Shown here piece after piece: positions 28,138 to 36,505 of a stretch of 64,000 bases of DNA. The position numbers and the translations under genes were made by a program. This DNA comes from Desulfuromonadaceae bacterium (GTDB lineage Bacteria > Desulfobacterota > Desulfuromonadia > Geobacterales > Pseudopelobacteraceae), in contig JAQTZV010000003.1 of assembly GCA_028687585.1 (NCBI GenBank), positions 1 to 64,000 on the forward strand. Reading direction: 5' to 3'. The number at the start of each line of letters is the position of its first letter. Positions within the stretch are counted from its first letter, which is position 1. The notes under the pieces are model-generated. The model saw nothing but the letters and a program-made list of their open reading frames with translations. It made no database searches and was not told where the DNA came from.

Positions 28138-28289
28138 CGCAACGGGCAACCCTTTGTCCGCGTTGGAAACTCCGAAGCGGTCCGTTCGTTAAATTATCTG
28201 TTAAGAAATTATCTTGCATAACATATTAAAAAGGAAGAGAATGAAGACGTTGGTAAGTATCGTTACAGATCAAAGGAGGTAAAATCCAA

Positions 28290-28622
28290 ATGGCTATGGC
28301 GGCTCTATCACCCAACAGTGTTTTGGCTTCTCCGATTCAGGTGAACCCGCAAGTAAGGAGCGATATTCAGGGTTCAGCACCTCAGACTGCACAGGATGCG
28401 CAGAAAACCGCAAAGGTTGCACAGACCGATACTATAACTATTTCTGCTCAAGCTTTGAAGATGGCAGATGATAAAAACGCTGCAGCAAAGAAAGCCACTG
28501 CCGCAGCCGATGAGCAGGGGTCTTCGGGGTTAGCAACCGGCAAAGCGGATTCAGGGCAGAGTGCGAATATAGCCCAGAAGAGCGCGGTAAAAGCGTATGA
28601 GGCGGTGAGCGCGAACAGGTAG
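28290..28622 (+). CDS. Small Ala-rich hypothetical protein
   Basis: A 110-residue protein rich in Ala, Gln and Lys, probably largely disordered or helical, without signal peptide or cysteine. AAAGGAGG is a very strong ribosome site. Around residue 48 it has TDTITISAQALKMA, which resembles ADTVSISSQSRQAVA in the FlaG-like protein encoded convergently next to it. The shared motif suggests a related anchoring or flagellar-type role, but function is unknown. Confidence 0.65.
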   Translation: MAMAALSPNSVLASPIQVNPQVRSDIQGSAPQTAQDAQKTAKVAQTDTITISAQALKMADDKNAAAKKATAAADEQGSSGLATGKADSGQSANIAQKSAVKAYEAVSANR

Positions 28623-28644
28623 AATGAAACCGGCGCGCGGGATT

Positions 28645-28681
28645 AAAAAAGAGGAAACCAGAATCTGGTTTCCTCTTTTTT
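28645..28681. terminator. Bidirectional terminator
   Basis: AAAAAAGAGGAAACCA (28645-28660) pairs perfectly with TGGTTTCCTCTTTTTT (28666-28681) around GAATC. It serves the two convergent genes on either side. Confidence 0.93.
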
Positions 28682-28708
28682 GATTTGGTACGTTCCGCAG
28701 GAGAACAA

Positions 28709-29158
28709 CTACGCTTTCATATCAACTGACGGCCCTGCCTTCAATGCCGCTTCTTTCATATAGAGCATTATTTCCGAAGGTATCTGGTAAATAAGCCTAT
28801 CTGAAGCATCCATATATCTGACGCTGAGCTCACCTTTCTGATCATAAACAAACTGGACTTTCGAGGGCGCCTGTTCGTTGCTTTTACCATTTGCACGTAT
28901 ATTTGCTTCTTCTTTTTTGACCTTTTCTTTCTTTACGACTTCAAGTGACAGCTCTTCTTTTATTACTCCGGCAACCGCCTGCCTTGACTGAGAGGAAATA
29001 CTAACCGTATCGGCGGAAAAGAGAGAACTGTTATTTGCCGGATTTTCAGGAACACTCTGAGGAACAGTCGCAATAGCCGTCTGAGGAGGCGGACTTGATT
29101 TCGCATCTGAAAAAAGCGGGAGCGACTGAGTTAAACCTGTAACCGTAGTTGATGTCAC
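28709..29158 (-). CDS. FlaG-like hypothetical protein
   Basis: The product is 149 residues and starts with GTG behind AGGAGCG. The N-terminal half is Ser/Pro/Ala-rich and contains ADTVSISSQSRQAVA. The C-terminal part, VQFVYDQKGELSVRYMDASD then LIYQIPSEIMLYM, fits the FlaG fold (F.YDE....V...D..TGEVIRQIP). FlaG proteins modulate flagellar filament length, but the gene has no flagellar neighbours here, so the assignment is to the domain, not the role. Confidence 0.6.
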   Translation of the reverse strand: MTSTTVTGLTQSLPLFSDAKSSPPPQTAIATVPQSVPENPANNSSLFSADTVSISSQSRQAVAGVIKEELSLEVVKKEKVKKEEANIRANGKSNEQAPSKVQFVYDQKGELSVRYMDASDRLIYQIPSEIMLYMKEAALKAGPSVDMKA

Positions 29159-29327
29159 GACACAGCGCTCCTTTCAAAAGAGTAGTACACTACGTGTACA
29201 TGATAACTCTCTTAAAAATTTATTACAAACATATTTTGTTGTATCGGACACACGACTTCATTGCGATAATACCCGCTGCTATTGTACTGTACGTGCCTGA
29301 TTCATATCCCGACTGGATGGAGTAGCA

Positions 29328-31496
29328 ATGAAACTGACTGACGAACAAACCATGAAATTGATCACGTATATCATCGAAACGACCAGTCTCAAACCGTTTC
29401 AAGTGAAACAGACTATTGAGCTGTTGCAGGAGGGAGCTACGGTTCCATTCATCGCCAGGTACCGCAAGGAGCATACCGGTGAACTCGATGAGGTGCAGAT
29501 TCGAACAGTTGAGGAGCAGTTCGCCTATTTCTGTGAGCTGGAAGAACGTAAGACCACCGTGCTGAAATCAATCGAGGAACAGGGGAAAATGACCCCCGAA
29601 CTACGGGAGCGGATCGAAAACTCCCGCCAGAAAACCGAAGTTGAAGACCTGTACCTGCCGTACAAACTGAAACGGCGTACCAAGGCGATCATTGCCCGGG
29701 AACGGGGACTGGAACCGCTGGCCGACATCATCGCTGCTCAGGAATTGACTGCCGGTTCATCCGAAGACGTGGCGCTCTCGTTTGTTGATCCGGGTAAGGA
29801 GTTGCCGGATGCGGCTTCAGCGCTGGAGGGAGCGGGGCATATCTTGGCGGAACGCCTCTCCGATGATGCCGATGCCCGCGCCATGGTGCGGCGTCTGACG
29901 GGCGAGCAGGGGATCATGACCTCGCGGGTGGCCTCCGAATTCAAGGAACAGGTCACCAAGTTCGAGATGTACTATGATTTTCAGGAGCCGCTCAAAGCGA
30001 TCCCGTCGCACCGCATGCTGGCGATGCGGCGCGGCGAAAAGGAGTCAGTGCTCTATCTCTCGATCGCCGCGCCGACCGAACAGATACAGGCCGGATTGAA
30101 ATCGCGCCTGATTCTGCGAGAGAGTATCTTTTGTTCGCAGCTTGGACGGGTAGTGGAGGATAGCTACAAGCGTCTGATTTCCCCCTCCATTGAGGTGGAA
30201 CTCCGACTTGAGAGCAAGGGACGCGCTGACGAAACTGCCATTTCAGTATTCACTCGAAATCTTCGAGAACTACTGCTGGCACCCCCTGCCGGGGGAAAAC
30301 GGGTGCTGGGGATCGACCCCGGCTTCCGCACCGGTTCGAAGCTGGCGGCGGTGGACGCCACCGGCCGCTTTCTGGAGCATGTCACGGTGTATCCGCACAT
30401 CGGCGAGGGGCGCATTCCCCAAGCAAAGCAGGATCTGCTTCGGCTAGTCGAACAGCATGACATCGAAATGGTCGCCGTCGGTAACGGCACAGCCGGACGC
30501 GAGATGGAAATCTTCGTCAAGGAGACGTTATCAAGTGTTGGCAAACACTTGCCGGTTGTATCGGTCAGTGAGGCGGGGGCCAGCGTCTATTCCGCATCGG
30601 ATATCGCCCGAGAGGAATTTCCCGAACTTGATTTGACGGTGCGCGGTGCGATCTCCATCGCCCGCAGACTGCAGGATCCGCTGGGTGAACTGGTCAAGGT
30701 CGATCCGAAAAGTATCGGTGTTGGGCAGTACCAGCACGATGTTAACCAAGCCATGCTGAAAAAGTCACTGGATGGGGTGGTTGAGTCTTGCGTTAACTTC
30801 GTGGGGGTTGATCTGAATACGGCGTCGTGGGCGCTGCTCTCCTATGTATCTGGCGTCGGGCCGTCGCTGGCCAAAGCGATTACCCGCTACCGCGATGAAC
30901 AAGGTTCGTTCGATTCCCGCAAGGCGCTCCTCAAGGTGCCGCGTTTCGGGGCTAAAGCGTTCGAGCAGGCGGCAGGCTTCCTCCGTATCCGTGAGGGAAA
31001 ACATCCACTCGACAACAGTGCCGTACATCCTGAACGTTACGGTCTGGTGGAGGCTATGGCCGCCGACCTCAACGTCTCTCTGGCACAGTTGGTAAGCGAT
31101 CCTGTTCTGGCCGCCAGAATCGATCTGAAACAGTATGTCTCGGAGAACGTCGGCCTGCCGACGCTGACCGATATCGTAGAAGAGCTGAAAAGGCCGGGGC
31201 GTGACCCGCGCAGTCAGTTTCAGACGGTAACCTTTCGTGACGATATTCGCGAAATCAGCGATCTGAAAGAGGAGATGATTCTACAGGGGGTGGTGACCAA
31301 CGTGACCGCATTCGGTGCCTTTGTCGACATCGGCGTTCATCAGGATGGCCTCGTGCATATCAGCCATCTTGCCAATCGTTATGTCAAGGATCCGAACGAC
31401 GCCGTCAAGGCTGGGCAGATAGTAACGGTCAAAGTTTTGTCTGCCGATCCTCAGCGCAAGCGGATCGCGTTGTCGATCAAGGAAGCAGGACTTTAA
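29328..31496 (+). CDS. tex: Tex family transcription accessory protein
   Basis: The product is 722 residues, the usual length of Tex. In order it has an N-terminal helical region (VPFIARYRKEHTGELDEVQ), a YqgF/RNase H-like domain near residue 325 (VLGIDPGFRTGSKLA), helix-hairpin-helix segments near 505-560 (LLSYVSGVGPSLAKAI), and a C-terminal S1 RNA-binding domain (GVVTNVTAFGAFVDIGVHQD). Tex binds nucleic acid and RNA polymerase-associated complexes. A GGATGGAG ribosome site precedes the ATG. It is transcribed alone. Confidence 0.97.
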   Translation: MKLTDEQTMKLITYIIETTSLKPFQVKQTIELLQEGATVPFIARYRKEHTGELDEVQIRTVEEQFAYFCELEERKTTVLKSIEEQGKMTPELRERIENSRQKTEVEDLYLPYKLKRRTKAIIARERGLEPLADIIAAQELTAGSSEDVALSFVDPGKELPDAASALEGAGHILAERLSDDADARAMVRRLTGEQGIMTSRVASEFKEQVTKFEMYYDFQEPLKAIPSHRMLAMRRGEKESVLYLSIAAPTEQIQAGLKSRLILRESIFCSQLGRVVEDSYKRLISPSIEVELRLESKGRADETAISVFTRNLRELLLAPPAGGKRVLGIDPGFRTGSKLAAVDATGRFLEHVTVYPHIGEGRIPQAKQDLLRLVEQHDIEMVAVGNGTAGREMEIFVKETLSSVGKHLPVVSVSEAGASVYSASDIAREEFPELDLTVRGAISIARRLQDPLGELVKVDPKSIGVGQYQHDVNQAMLKKSLDGVVESCVNFVGVDLNTASWALLSYVSGVGPSLAKAITRYRDEQGSFDSRKALLKVPRFGAKAFEQAAGFLRIREGKHPLDNSAVHPERYGLVEAMAADLNVSLAQLVSDPVLAARIDLKQYVSENVGLPTLTDIVEELKRPGRDPRSQFQTVTFRDDIREISDLKEEMILQGVVTNVTAFGAFVDIGVHQDGLVHISHLANRYVKDPNDAVKAGQIVTVKVLSADPQRKRIALSIKEAGL

Positions 31497-31501
31497 CATT
31501 T

Positions 31502-32209
31502 TCACGAAGCATGCTTTCCGGTTTTTACTGATTGTTTCAAGTGGGCAAAAAAGACCACATGGCGGAGACCTCCCCGACCGGGTCGGTCGGTTGTTACGGT
31601 GAAACCTGATGCCCGCAGACGTTTATCGAAGCTCTCGTCATAACTTTCACCCCATACGGCAACAACACCGCACGGTTTGAGAGCCGCCCGCATGTTTTCA
31701 ATGGCGCGGCTACCGTAGAGCGGATCATCGCTGTGGTGTGTTTTTGCATGAGGCCCGCGGTACAAATCGAGGATTATGGCGTCGAAGCGTGACTCACCAC
31801 CGTTTACGGCGGTCATGCGGATTCGGCGGGCCACATCACCGATCTCCACGGTTACGCGTGGATCGCCCACGGCATTTTCTGTGAGAGTTTTCAGAGGTCC
31901 CCGACACCATTCGAGAACAGTCGGGTTCAGCTCAGCTACAATAACCTGAGCCGAAGGCGGCAGAGTGTCTAGCACCGCCCTGAGCGTAAAACCCATCCCC
32001 AAGCCCCCCACAAGTACCTGCGGATTGCTGCTCTCCTTTAGATGGCCACAGCCGAGTTGGCCAAGCACCACTTCTGACCGGTTTGACATGCTGTTCATAA
32101 GTATCTGTGAACCGATGGTAATCAAAAAGTCCCGCTCGCCGCGCTGGCGCAGTTCGAGGATTCCTTCTTCGGTGGAGATGTTGTCAATGGTTTTCCAGGG
32201 CTGAGCCAC
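31502..32209 (-). CDS. Spermidine synthase-like methyltransferase-fold protein
   Basis: The product is about 235 residues if it starts at GTG 32209, which follows GAGAGGCAGG. Longer frames to 32245 or 32284 run into sequence that looks like a noncoding repeat. The PWKTIDNISTEEG opening, LVGGLGMGFTLRAVLDTLP with AELNP, and DAIILDLYRGPH match the spermidine synthase-like Rossmann group. The true substrate of such stand-alone members is uncertain. It converges on tex with 5 bp between stops. Confidence 0.82.
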   Translation of the reverse strand: MAQPWKTIDNISTEEGILELRQRGERDFLITIGSQILMNSMSNRSEVVLGQLGCGHLKESSNPQVLVGGLGMGFTLRAVLDTLPPSAQVIVAELNPTVLEWCRGPLKTLTENAVGDPRVTVEIGDVARRIRMTAVNGGESRFDAIILDLYRGPHAKTHHSDDPLYGSRAIENMRAALKPCGVVAVWGESYDESFDKRLRASGFTVTTDRPGRGGLRHVVFFAHLKQSVKTGKHAS

Positions 32210-32369
32210 AATTACCTGCCTCTCACATCTTATGCCAAGTCGCATCAAACGATTACGTTGTTGGCTTCGTCGATAGCTCCTCAACGTACTGAACGTACGC
32301 CTCGGTCGCTACTTTCTTCGCCGCCTGGCACTCATTTTGATTGCACCTTGGCATTATTCAATACATACC

Positions 32370-32846
32370 TCAACAGACAGCAACTATTTCAAGCCTCTTG
32401 CCGCCGGACCCGATGCTGACCAAATCCCCAACCGTTTTGCCGATCAGACTTCTCCCCAGCGGTGAAGCGGGGGTTATCACCACGATCTCGGCAAGATGAT
32501 TAATTACTTTCATGCCACCCTCCAGCGGGCCGATAAAGACAGTTCTGGTGGCGGCATCATCGCCGGCAAGAGTGACCAACGCAGTCAGGCGGATGGGACT
32601 TTCCTCGTCAAAATTCAGGAGCGTCAACTGCTTATAACTTTCCAGGGCCCGCTTGATATCTTGGGCACGGTTTGCCTGCCCCTGGGCAACGTACGAAGCC
32701 TCAAGCGCAAGCGTCTCGTATTTGTTGTCCGGGATATTCTCTGAGTCTGTAGAGGCTTCGTGTGCCGTAATGGCAGCTTTGAACTGGACAGCTAGGTCAT
32801 GGGTAAGCTGTTCTACTATGAGCGTAATTATCTGTGCTTTATCCAT
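32370..32846 (-). CDS. GreA/GreB-family elongation factor
   Basis: The product is 158 residues: an N-terminal coiled coil (about 1-80) followed by the C-terminal FKBP-like Gre domain, with the typical VVITPASPLGRSLIGKTVGDLVSI. Gre factors enter the RNA polymerase secondary channel and stimulate transcript cleavage. The acidic tip residues of the coiled coil are not clearly conserved, so it may be a Gre-like regulator rather than a true GreA. Confidence 0.85.
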   Translation of the reverse strand: MDKAQIITLIVEQLTHDLAVQFKAAITAHEASTDSENIPDNKYETLALEASYVAQGQANRAQDIKRALESYKQLTLLNFDEESPIRLTALVTLAGDDAATRTVFIGPLEGGMKVINHLAEIVVITPASPLGRSLIGKTVGDLVSIGSGGKRLEIVAVC

Positions 32847-32859
32847 GGATAGTGTTTCA

Positions 32860-33258
32860 CTACATGCGGGGGGCAGAAATCGTGCGAATTTGGGGGATTA
32901 GCACCTGGTCTACAGACGCCATGCGCTCTTTGCCGCGCTCTTCCAGAGCGACTCTCAGCGCGTCAGAATCAGCAATGAGACCGGCAACATCAACCCATTG
33001 GCACCGGTTTGAGACACGCCGTAAATACCCTGTTCCGCCCGTCAACAGACTTACCGCGCCTCCATAGTTCCCATTACTCCAGTGGTACAGTGCTATAGCA
33101 ATCTGAATGATGCCCTGATAAAAATCACGAATCTCCCCACCGGCTCCAATCCAGAGATCTTCCACAGTTTCGTGGCATTCATGCCAGTCACGACGGTTAA
33201 ACTCCCGTATCCCCTGAAGCAATTGTCCCGGGGGTGATTCTTCACATGTGTGCTTCAT
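32860..33258 (-). CDS. DUF309 domain protein
   Basis: The product is 132 residues. The DUF309 signature FNRRDWHECHETVEDLWIGAGGE with FYQGIIQIAIALYHWSNGN is complete. The family is all-helical, widespread and of unknown function. It starts in an overlap with the stop of the pseudouridine synthase gene. Confidence 0.9.
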   Translation of the reverse strand: MKHTCEESPPGQLLQGIREFNRRDWHECHETVEDLWIGAGGEIRDFYQGIIQIAIALYHWSNGNYGGAVSLLTGGTGYLRRVSNRCQWVDVAGLIADSDALRVALEERGKERMASVDQVLIPQIRTISAPRM

Positions 33259-33986
33259 AGGTTATCACCGAAAATTTCTGTTGCGACGTCTGTCTTACCT
33301 ATCAGACGGGTAAAAAACTCAGGGACGCCGGTTTCAAAGAACATCCGTCTGCCATTTGCCGGGTGCGTGAAGGAAATTGATCTGGCATGAAGCGCCAGGG
33401 TGCCATAGGAATCGTTTCCCTTACCGTATTTTTTGTCCCCCACGACCGGGTGTCCCTGTTCCGAGAGATGCACCCGTATCTGGTGTTTGCGGCCGGTGAG
33501 CAGATGGATCTTCAGAAGACTGAACCCCTTGGACTCTTTCAGGACGGTATACTCCGTGTGGGACAATTTTCCGACGGTCTGGTCAGGTGTGGAATAGACC
33601 GTAAAAGCGCTGTTTTCGGTCAGGTAGCTGCTGATCGTGCCTGTTTTTTGCACAAGCGAGCCATGCACAATGGTTAGGTAATGCTTGTCGGTCTCCTGCC
33701 ACTGCTCCTGCAGAAATTTTTTGGCCGCTTCGCTCCTGGCGAAGATCAGAATGCCGGAGGTCTCGCGGTCAAGGCGATGGACAATGTAGGCCCGGTTTCG
33801 GGAACGAAGGTCGCCTTTACGGACATACTCGTTAAGAATCGTATGAGCCGTGCGAGATTTGTCGCGCTCTGTTCCCATTGTCAAAAGGCCGCCCGGCTTT
33901 TCCACGACGATGATATCCCTGTCCTCGTGAAGTACCGTGAGACCTTTGGGTTGATATTTTGCCGAGGGACGTTTCGTTTCAGACAT
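33255..33986 (-). CDS. RluA-family RNA pseudouridine synthase
   Basis: The product is about 243 residues from the ATG at 33986 (a GTG 6 bp further up is an alternative). The catalytic motif is HRLDRETSGILIFARS with the essential Asp. IIVVEKPGGLLTMG opens the domain, and GRKHQIRVHLSEQGHPVVGDKKYG closes it. It isomerises uridine in rRNA or tRNA; without the S4 domain the target is open. It is first in an operon with the DUF309 gene. Confidence 0.94.
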   Translation of the reverse strand: MSETKRPSAKYQPKGLTVLHEDRDIIVVEKPGGLLTMGTERDKSRTAHTILNEYVRKGDLRSRNRAYIVHRLDRETSGILIFARSEAAKKFLQEQWQETDKHYLTIVHGSLVQKTGTISSYLTENSAFTVYSTPDQTVGKLSHTEYTVLKESKGFSLLKIHLLTGRKHQIRVHLSEQGHPVVGDKKYGKGNDSYGTLALHARSISFTHPANGRRMFFETGVPEFFTRLIGKTDVATEIFGDNL

Positions 33987-34011
33987 GGTCACTCTCTCGA
34001 AAACAAAAAAC

Positions 34012-34030
34012 CACAGGGGCGGCCCCTGTG
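34012..34030 (-). terminator. Hairpin upstream of the RluA-family gene
   Basis: CACAGGGG (34012-34019) pairs with CCCCTGTG (34023-34030). On the minus strand a GGTTTTTTG tract follows, so it could end a transcript arriving from beyond 34040, although no gene is recognised there. Confidence 0.5.
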
Positions 34031-34238
34031 ATTTGAATATGTTGTACGTATATCATGTCACCCTGTATGGCGGCAATGGTTTCTTCTGCCGCACCATGCT
34101 GTTCAGTACGATCCATTGCATCAAACGGATCTCGGTTCTTTCTAACCGCTTGCAGGCAATATCCGAATAATGATATTGGTTTCACTGAAGATCCCCGCTG
34201 TTTCAGTTATCGGAACGGGTGCTCTGCAGAGGGTGAAT

Positions 34239-35755
34239 ATGCATTTTCTACCACGATGGCCACGTTGTTGCCAGCCTTACGTAATGGCCTACAGTCGCCA
34301 TGTTACCTCAGTATGCCGGCGACCCGCCTTTCGGTGGTCACTGTGCGCTCTTGTAATAGTTGTGTTGCTGGCAACGGTTCCAATTGCTTCTTTGTCCGAA
34401 GAGATGTCGTTTGCCGAATGGCCGTCGGTTATTGTTGCCGGAGACGATAATTATCCGCCGTATGAGTTTCTTGATGCCAATGGCAATCCCGCCGGTTTCA
34501 ATGTTGAACTGACCCAGGCGATTCCGCTGTTATGGGGATGGACGTGAAAATCCGCCTCGGCCACTGGGGGGACATGCGTAAAGCCCTCAACAACGGGGAA
34601 GTTGATATCCTGCAGGGGATGGCATTTGCTGAAGACCGGACCCGGGAGGTTGATTTTTTGCCGCCCCATGCCATCGTCTACCAGTCAATCTGGACCAGGA
34701 AGGGAGAGGAGATCCGTTCACTCAAGGAGTTGCGGGGCAAAGAGGTTCTCGTCATGCGGCGCCTTTGACTATCTGGTTAAAACCGTTGATGAGGAGCGTA
34801 TTCTGGATGCGGTCCGTCGCGCCATCATGGTTCAGGAACTGCGGCAAGAGAACCGCGAGATGCGTAGTCGCCTGCTGGATGACAATCTGAAATACCCCGA
34901 GGCGTTCCGGGAGATTGTCACCCGCAATTCATCACTCCGTTCGATCTTTAAATATATCGAAGCTGTCGCCACAAGCAGCCAGCCGATTCTTATCACTGGC
35001 GAGAGCGGAGTCGGCAAGGAGCTATTCGCCCGGGCGGTGCATGACCTGAGTCGCGCCGCCGGTCCGCTCGTAGCCGTAAATGTTGCCGGACTGGATGACA
35101 ATGTTTTCGCCGACACTCTTTTCGGGCATCTGCGCGGGATGATTGAACAGGCTGCCGGGGGAACCCTGTTTCTGGATGAAATCGGCGATCTGAGCCTGAC
35201 CTCCCAGGTAAAACTGCTGCGCCTTATTCAGGAGGGGGAATATTATCCACTCGGGAGCGATACCCCGCGCCGACTGAACGCACGCATCGTGGTCGCCACA
35301 CACCGGGACCTGGCAGCAAAACAGCGCAGCCAACAGTTCCGCAGCGATCTGTTTTACCGGCTTCGAGCCCACCACCTGCATATCCCGCCGCTACGTGAAC
35401 GCAAGGACGATCTGTCGCTGCTGGCTAATTACAATTTTCCGGGGAATCTGCGCGAACTGAAGTCGATGGTCTATGATGCCGTCACTGTTCACACGTCCAG
35501 AATGCTTTCCATGAATGCGTTTATCAAGGCCATGGGGATGAAGGAGGAGGGTGCACCGGAAGTCTGCGAGGCACAGGCCGAGATATACAATCCATTCACG
35601 CCCTGCGATGAGTTGCCCTCCCTGGGGGAGGCTATCGACCTGCTGTTGGCGGAAACCATGCGGCGCAGTGAAAATAACCAGACCCTCGCCTCCCGCATAC
35701 TCGGCATCTCCCAGTCGGCCCTCAGTAAACGCTTGAAGCTTCGTAACAAGAAATA
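34239..35755 (+). pseudogene. Chimeric remnant of a sensor protein and a sigma-54 response regulator
   Basis: The first part (34239 on) is a periplasmic solute-binding sensor domain after a membrane helix: VIVAGDDNYPPYEFLDANG. The frame shifts near 34530-34550 and continues as IRLGHWGDMRKALNNGEVDI to LRGKEVLVM. It then joins abruptly to the tail of a receiver domain (AFDYLVKTVDEERILDAVRR) and an AAA+ sigma-54 activator. That domain keeps Walker A GESGVGKE and Walker B GGTLFLDEIGD but has lost the GAFTGA loop (FGHLRGMIEQAAGG) and the segment before NFPGNLRELKSM. A C-terminal HTH (ASRILGISQSALSKRL) remains. Several internal deletions have fused two neighbouring genes. Confidence 0.85.
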
Positions 35756-35793
35756 ATTTGTATGCCGGCGATAGTGGATCTACAAGAGAGCGA

Positions 35794-36135
35794 CTAAAGG
35801 AACGACTGTTTAATTGCCGGACTTGCCAAGGCTGCGGCTATATCCACAACAACATTGGAACTGGCTAAATCTCCGCCAACAGCATTAATGCGAGATCTTA
35901 TACGCGAGTTAACCTGTACAAGATCAACACCGGTGATCTTTACGACCTCACTCAGCATCGTCTCAAGCGCTGTTACATGACAGGCAAGACTGGTAATTTT
36001 GGAAGTAAGAAGATCCACTGTTTCAACATTTTTCTGAATAGCTGTTGTCATGGCTTTGATGTTTTTAGCAGAAAGCTCTTCAAAAGTATCTGCTGCTCGA
36101 ACTGTCTTTACCGGTGCTTTATTCTTTGCGGGCAT
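35794..36135 (-). CDS. Small helical hypothetical protein
   Basis: The product is 113 residues. After a Lys/Ala-rich start (MPAKNKAPVKTVRAADTFEE) it is a continuous amphipathic helix or coiled coil, with hydrophobic C-terminal segments (VVVDIAAALASPAIKQ). TAAAGGAGCGACATC gives a good ribosome site. I do not recognise a family. It could be an oligomerising or DNA-associated small protein. Confidence 0.6.
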   Translation of the reverse strand: MPAKNKAPVKTVRAADTFEELSAKNIKAMTTAIQKNVETVDLLTSKITSLACHVTALETMLSEVVKITGVDLVQVNSRIRSRINAVGGDLASSNVVVDIAAALASPAIKQSFL

Positions 36136-36147
36136 GATGTCGCTCCT

Positions 36148-36230
36148 TTAGTAAGTTAGAAGTTATTTTCTGCGCGTTTTTCGCAGAAAATAACTTCGTT
36201 AACGCACTTATCCTGTTTATCAGGGTTAGG
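36148..36230 (-). repeat. Dispersed intergenic repeat, copy 2
   Basis: This is the inverted relative of 2249-2327. Its core is a perfect 16-bp inverted repeat, GAAGTTATTTTCTGCG (36159-36174) and its complement (36182-36197), with a 7-nt loop. The flanks TTAGTAAGTTA and GTTAACGCAC..ATCCTG match the other copy. It overlaps the upstream region of the 113-residue protein gene. Confidence 0.75.
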
Positions 36231-36505
36231 TGTTTTAACTGCATTTAATAAAACGATAGCAGAAGAAAACGGAGTGTCAATGCACTTCTGATTGTTTTTT
36301 AACAGAAACAGTGAGTTTATGCGTTTTGCAGATTTTTTTATTTTATCGTTAACTGCGAGAGTCATGCAACATCCGGCCTGTGCGTGAGGGCAAAACGCCC
36401 TCTCAAGATTGCCTGTAGAAAACCTGTTGTAAGAGATACTGTGACGCAGAATAACATCATGAAAAACAAGGATCATACCTGTCCATGTTGATATTCGGGT
36501 AGCAT
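36231..36505. other. Intergenic stretch between the repeat and the PLP decarboxylase
   Basis: GAGGGC/GCCCTC (36386-36391 and 36397-36402) forms a hairpin with no T run. It may end the decarboxylase transcript weakly. An open frame through this area translates the repeat and is not a gene. Confidence 0.4.

Noticed and set aside
32210..32369. N-terminal extension of the spermidine synthase-like protein
   Set aside because: The extra residues lack homology, the ribosome site fits the GTG at 32209, and the sequence contains a small CGTAC-TGAAC-GTACG stem-loop like noncoding DNA.
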